Program-made: the position numbers and the translations under genes
Shown: positions 6,158 to 8,458 of the stretch, piece by piece
How positions within the stretch are numbered: position 1 is the first letter of the stretch
Layout of the letters: the number at the start of each line of letters is the position of its first letter
NCBI GenBank assembly: GCA_013812695.1
Contig: JACCSZ010000297.1
Coordinates: forward strand, 1-8,458
Source: Gemmatimonadales bacterium
Lineage (GTDB): Bacteria > Gemmatimonadota > Gemmatimonadetes > Gemmatimonadales > GWC2-71-9
Length of the DNA: 8,458 bases
Direction of reading: 5' to 3'
The notes under the pieces: model-generated
What the model saw: the letters and a program-made list of their open reading frames with translations, nothing else
What the model was told of the DNA's origin: nothing
Databases searched by the model: none

Positions 6158-7633
6158 ATGAGTGACATGACTGTGACGTTCAGCTGCGATCTGTCGGCCG
6201 CCCCGGCCCCGCTCACCCATGCCTGGGAGCACACGGTCGGGAGCGGCCACGCCCTCCTGGCGCTCCGGGCGGACTGGCAGGATCAGCTGCGCCGGTGCCA
6301 CGAGGAGCTGGGCTTCCGCCACGTGCGCTTCCACGGTCTGCTGGACGATGACATGGGGACGGTCATCTGCCATCAGGACAAGCTGCTCTATTCGTTCTTC
6401 AACACCGATCGGATCTGGGACTTTCTGCTGTCGATCGGGATGCGGCCGTTCGTCGAGCTGGGCTTCATGCCGGAAGCGCTCGCATCCGGCCACGACACCG
6501 TCTTCCACTATCGAGGCAACATCACGCCGCCGCGGGACTACGATCAGTGGTCGACGCTGGTCCGCAAGCTGGTGAGCCATTGGGTCGACCGGTACGGCGT
6601 CGAGGAGGTGCGTCAGTGGTTTTTCGAAGTCTGGAACGAGCCCAACCTGCCCGCGTTCTGGACCGGGTCGAGGGACGACTATTTCGAGCTGTTTCGTCAC
6701 ACGTTTCTGGCGATCAAGGCCGTGGACCCGTCGCTCCGGGTCGGCGGGCCGGCCACCGCCACGAATGCCTGGGTGGAGGAGTTCCTTGACTACTGCGCCG
6801 GCAACGACCTGGCGGCTGATTTCGTCAGTACCCATATCTATCCGACCGACCCGCTCGGCTTCGAGGGTGCGGACACCGAAGAGCAATTGAGCCGGAGCCC
6901 CCGGAGCCTGTTACGGGACCAGGCGAGCCTCACCCGGGCCCGGGCACGCGGGCGCCCCGTGTACTACACCGAATGGAACATCTCCTCCAACCCGCGGGAT
7001 CACTATCACGACGAGCCGTTCGCGGCCGCCTACGCCGCCAAGGTCATGCTGGAGACCGACGAGTTCGTCGAGGGTTACAGCTTCTGGACGTTCTCGGACC
7101 TCTTCGAGGAGAACTATTTTCCCTCCCTGCCCTTTCACGGTGGCTTCGGACTGCTCAACATCCACGGCATTCCCAAGCCGATCTACCGCGCGTTCCAACT
7201 CCTTCATCACCTCGGTACGGAGCGGCTCCCGGTGGACGGGACTCACGAGACGGTCGATGCGTGGGTCGTGCGGAAGAGCGGAACGCTGACCGTGTTTCTC
7301 ACCAATCACGCGCAGCCGGGCCACGAGATCGCGACGCAGCTCATCACGGTGCGCCTGGCCAATGCACCGGCGGCGCACAGCGCGTACATCGAGCGCATCG
7401 ATGAGGATAATGCCAACCCGCGCCGGTGGTGGAAGGCGATGGGCTCGCCGGACTATCTCTCCCCGGTGCAGGTGGAGCAGCTCGAAGCGAGATCGCGGCT
7501 GCGGAAGGATCCTATCGAGCTGTACTGCCAGGAGCAGGTCCTTGAGCTGCGGGTCGACGTGCCGCCGCATGGCATCGCGGCCGTGACCATCGAGCTCGCG
7601 GGCCTGCCGTCACCGCACCGAGGGGGCGCATGA
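6158..7633 (+). CDS. Glycoside hydrolase family 39, beta-xylosidase-like
   Basis: Retaining exo-glycosidase, most like bacterial GH39 beta-xylosidases such as Thermoanaerobacterium XynB, which it resembles along its length (491 residues against about 500). A TIM barrel covers roughly residues 30-350. HGLLDDDMG (59-67) and FVELGFMPEALASG (98-111) are typical of the family. VWNEPNLPAFW (158-168) carries the acid/base Glu161, STHIYPTD (224-231) holds substrate-site His226 and Tyr228, and YYTEWN (269-274) carries nucleophile Glu272. SFWTFSDLFEE (308-318) and FHGGFGLL (326-333) follow, then a C-terminal beta-sandwich. There is no signal peptide, so it is probably cytoplasmic. The start is uncertain: ATG 6158 or ATG 6167, neither with a clear ribosome site. 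It is coupled to the next gene by an ATGA overlap. GH39 also includes other activities (for example beta-glucosidase and beta-galactosidase), so the sugar released is not certain. Confidence 0.92.
   Translation: MSDMTVTFSCDLSAAPAPLTHAWEHTVGSGHALLALRADWQDQLRRCHEELGFRHVRFHGLLDDDMGTVICHQDKLLYSFFNTDRIWDFLLSIGMRPFVELGFMPEALASGHDTVFHYRGNITPPRDYDQWSTLVRKLVSHWVDRYGVEEVRQWFFEVWNEPNLPAFWTGSRDDYFELFRHTFLAIKAVDPSLRVGGPATATNAWVEEFLDYCAGNDLAADFVSTHIYPTDPLGFEGADTEEQLSRSPRSLLRDQASLTRARARGRPVYYTEWNISSNPRDHYHDEPFAAAYAAKVMLETDEFVEGYSFWTFSDLFEENYFPSLPFHGGFGLLNIHGIPKPIYRAFQLLHHLGTERLPVDGTHETVDAWVVRKSGTLTVFLTNHAQPGHEIATQLITVRLANAPAAHSAYIERIDEDNANPRRWWKAMGSPDYLSPVQVEQLEARSRLRKDPIELYCQEQVLELRVDVPPHGIAAVTIELAGLPSPHRGGA
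7620..7626 (+). promoter_or_regulatory. Ribosome binding site for the GH144-like gene
   Basis: GAGGGGG lies three bases before the ATG at 7630, inside the end of the GH39 gene. Together with the ATGA overlap it supports that start over the in-frame Met6 codon. Confidence 0.55.
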
Positions 7634-8458
7634 CCGACCTGCCGATGAGCGAGTTGTCCCTCGAGCGGCTCCAGAAGGACACCTTCAGCTATTTCCTGAA
7701 GGAAACCAATCGCGCGAACGGCATGGTTCCGGACAACACCCGCCCGGGCGCGCACGCGAGCATCGCCGCCATCGGCTTCGCTCTGACCGCCTACCTGATC
7801 GGGGTCGAGCGCGGGTTCGTCACCCGCCGGGAGGCGATCGAGCGGACGTTGACGACGCTGCGCTTCTTCTGGAACAGTCCGCAGGGCGAGGAACCCGACG
7901 CGACCGGCCACCGCGGCTTCTACTATCACTTCCTCCACATGGATACGGGGCGGCGGGCCTGGGAATCGGAGCTCTCGACGATCGACTCGACGTTTCTCCT
8001 GGCGGGCATGCTCTCCTCGGCCATGTATTTCGACGGCGACGATCCGGCGGAGCTCGAGATCCGGACCCTGGCCGACGCGCTCTACCGGCGAGCCGACTGG
8101 CAATGGGCGCAGAATGGCGGCGACACGGTGACCCACGGATGGAAGCCCGAAACTGGCTTCATCCCCTATCGCTGGGAAGGCTACAGCGAGGCGCTGATCC
8201 TGTACGTGCTGGGCCTCGGCTCCCCGACGCATCCCCTGTCCGCCGACAGCTATCCGGCGTGGACCCGCAGCTACCGCTGGCAGCAGCTCTACGGGCACGA
8301 GTTCCTCTTCGCCGGCCCGCTGTTCGTGCACCAGCTCTCGCACATGTGGATCGACTTTCGCGGCATCAAGGACGACGTCATGCGCGCCCGCGGTCTCGAC
8401 TACTTCGAGAACAGCCGGCGCGCGACCTACGTTCAGCAGCAGTACGCGATCCACAATC
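7630..8458 (+). CDS. Glycoamylase-domain / GH144-like beta-1,2-glucanase family protein (3' end outside window)
   Basis: Only the first 276 residues are visible. The sequence matches the pattern of the PF10091 'glycoamylase' family, an (alpha/alpha)6-barrel group that includes GH144 endo-beta-1,2-glucanases and is often annotated as glucoamylase. Signatures seen are GHRGFYYHFLHMDTGRRAW (93-111), ELSTIDSTFLLAGML (114-128) with a conserved Asp119, WKPETGFIPYRWEGYSEALI (171-190) with Glu187, GPLFVHQLSHMWIDFRG (229-245), and DYFENSRRAT (257-266). The N-terminus starts directly with the catalytic domain; no signal peptide or lipobox is seen. The ATG overlaps the GH39 stop as ATGA and follows GAGGGGG at 7620-7626, so the two are likely co-translated. 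The likely substrate is beta-1,2-glucan or its oligosaccharides, inferred from family; true alpha-glucoamylase activity is less likely. Confidence 0.88.
   Translation, partial: MTDLPMSELSLERLQKDTFSYFLKETNRANGMVPDNTRPGAHASIAAIGFALTAYLIGVERGFVTRREAIERTLTTLRFFWNSPQGEEPDATGHRGFYYHFLHMDTGRRAWESELSTIDSTFLLAGMLSSAMYFDGDDPAELEIRTLADALYRRADWQWAQNGGDTVTHGWKPETGFIPYRWEGYSEALILYVLGLGSPTHPLSADSYPAWTRSYRWQQLYGHEFLFAGPLFVHQLSHMWIDFRGIKDDVMRARGLDYFENSRRATYVQQQYAIHN

Noticed and set aside
5935..6234. N-terminal extension of Pgl by 100 residues up to base 6234
   Set aside because: The extension is low-complexity Pro/Arg/Gly-rich, would overlap the GH39 start on the other strand, and exceeds the family's usual length. 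The GTG at 5934 gives the expected 234 residues.
5909..6886. A minus-strand open frame of 325 codons across the intergenic region and the GH39 5' end
   Set aside because: It runs opposite the clear GH39 coding sequence, has no recognisable domain, and is explained by codon bias of the real gene.
7453..8454. A minus-strand open frame of 333 codons opposite the GH144-like gene
   Set aside because: The plus strand encodes strong glycoamylase-family motifs throughout; the opposite frame is of shadow composition with no motifs.
1..8458. CRISPR array, tRNA or rRNA genes, insertion sequences, prophage or defence genes
   Set aside because: I saw no regularly spaced repeats, cloverleaf-like segments, transposase or integrase motifs, or terminal inverted repeats with target duplications. 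Almost all of the window is accounted for by metabolic genes.

Overview
This is a G+C-rich bacterial window of compact, mostly overlapping genes. Its core is a leftward (minus-strand) carbohydrate operon in the order pgl, glk, tkt, pgi, HAD hydrolase. A rightward glycoside hydrolase pair (GH39, then GH144-type) diverges from it. The high G+C content, a Pgi of the kind usually fused to transaldolase, and an intergenic element of the type CACCCTGAGCGAAGCGAAGG suggest an environmental soil-type lineage such as Gemmatimonadota, or possibly Acidobacteriota or Chloroflexota. That assignment is an inference; there is no rRNA or other phylogenetic marker here.

Layout: 1-518 (-) partial HAD-family phosphatase; 515-2119 (-) glucose-6-phosphate isomerase; 2132-4156 (-) transketolase; 4176-4240 long imperfect inverted repeat that also encodes the C-terminus of glucokinase; 4211-5233 (-) glucokinase; 5230-5934 (-) 6-phosphogluconolactonase; 5935-6157 divergent control region with a tandem 11-bp repeat and a weak leftward promoter candidate; 6158-7633 (+) GH39 glycosidase resembling beta-xylosidase; 7630-8458 (+) partial GH144/glycoamylase-domain protein, cut by the window end.

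How the genes fit together: Glk makes glucose-6-phosphate. Pgi links it to fructose-6-phosphate, and Pgl hydrolyses the lactone formed in the oxidative pentose phosphate pathway. Transketolase shuffles two-carbon units between pentose and glycolytic sugars. The divergent hydrolases carry no visible secretion signal, so they may trim imported oligosaccharides, for example beta-1,2-glucooligosaccharides and xylosides. Their glucose or xylose could then enter the leftward operon's pathway. That link is inferred from gene content and adjacency only.

The enzymes belong to known families, and I found no convincing new defence, mobile or RNA system. The most notable points are the repeat that supplies a protein C-terminus and sits between glk and tkt, the signal-less GH39-GH144 pair, and the shared control region.
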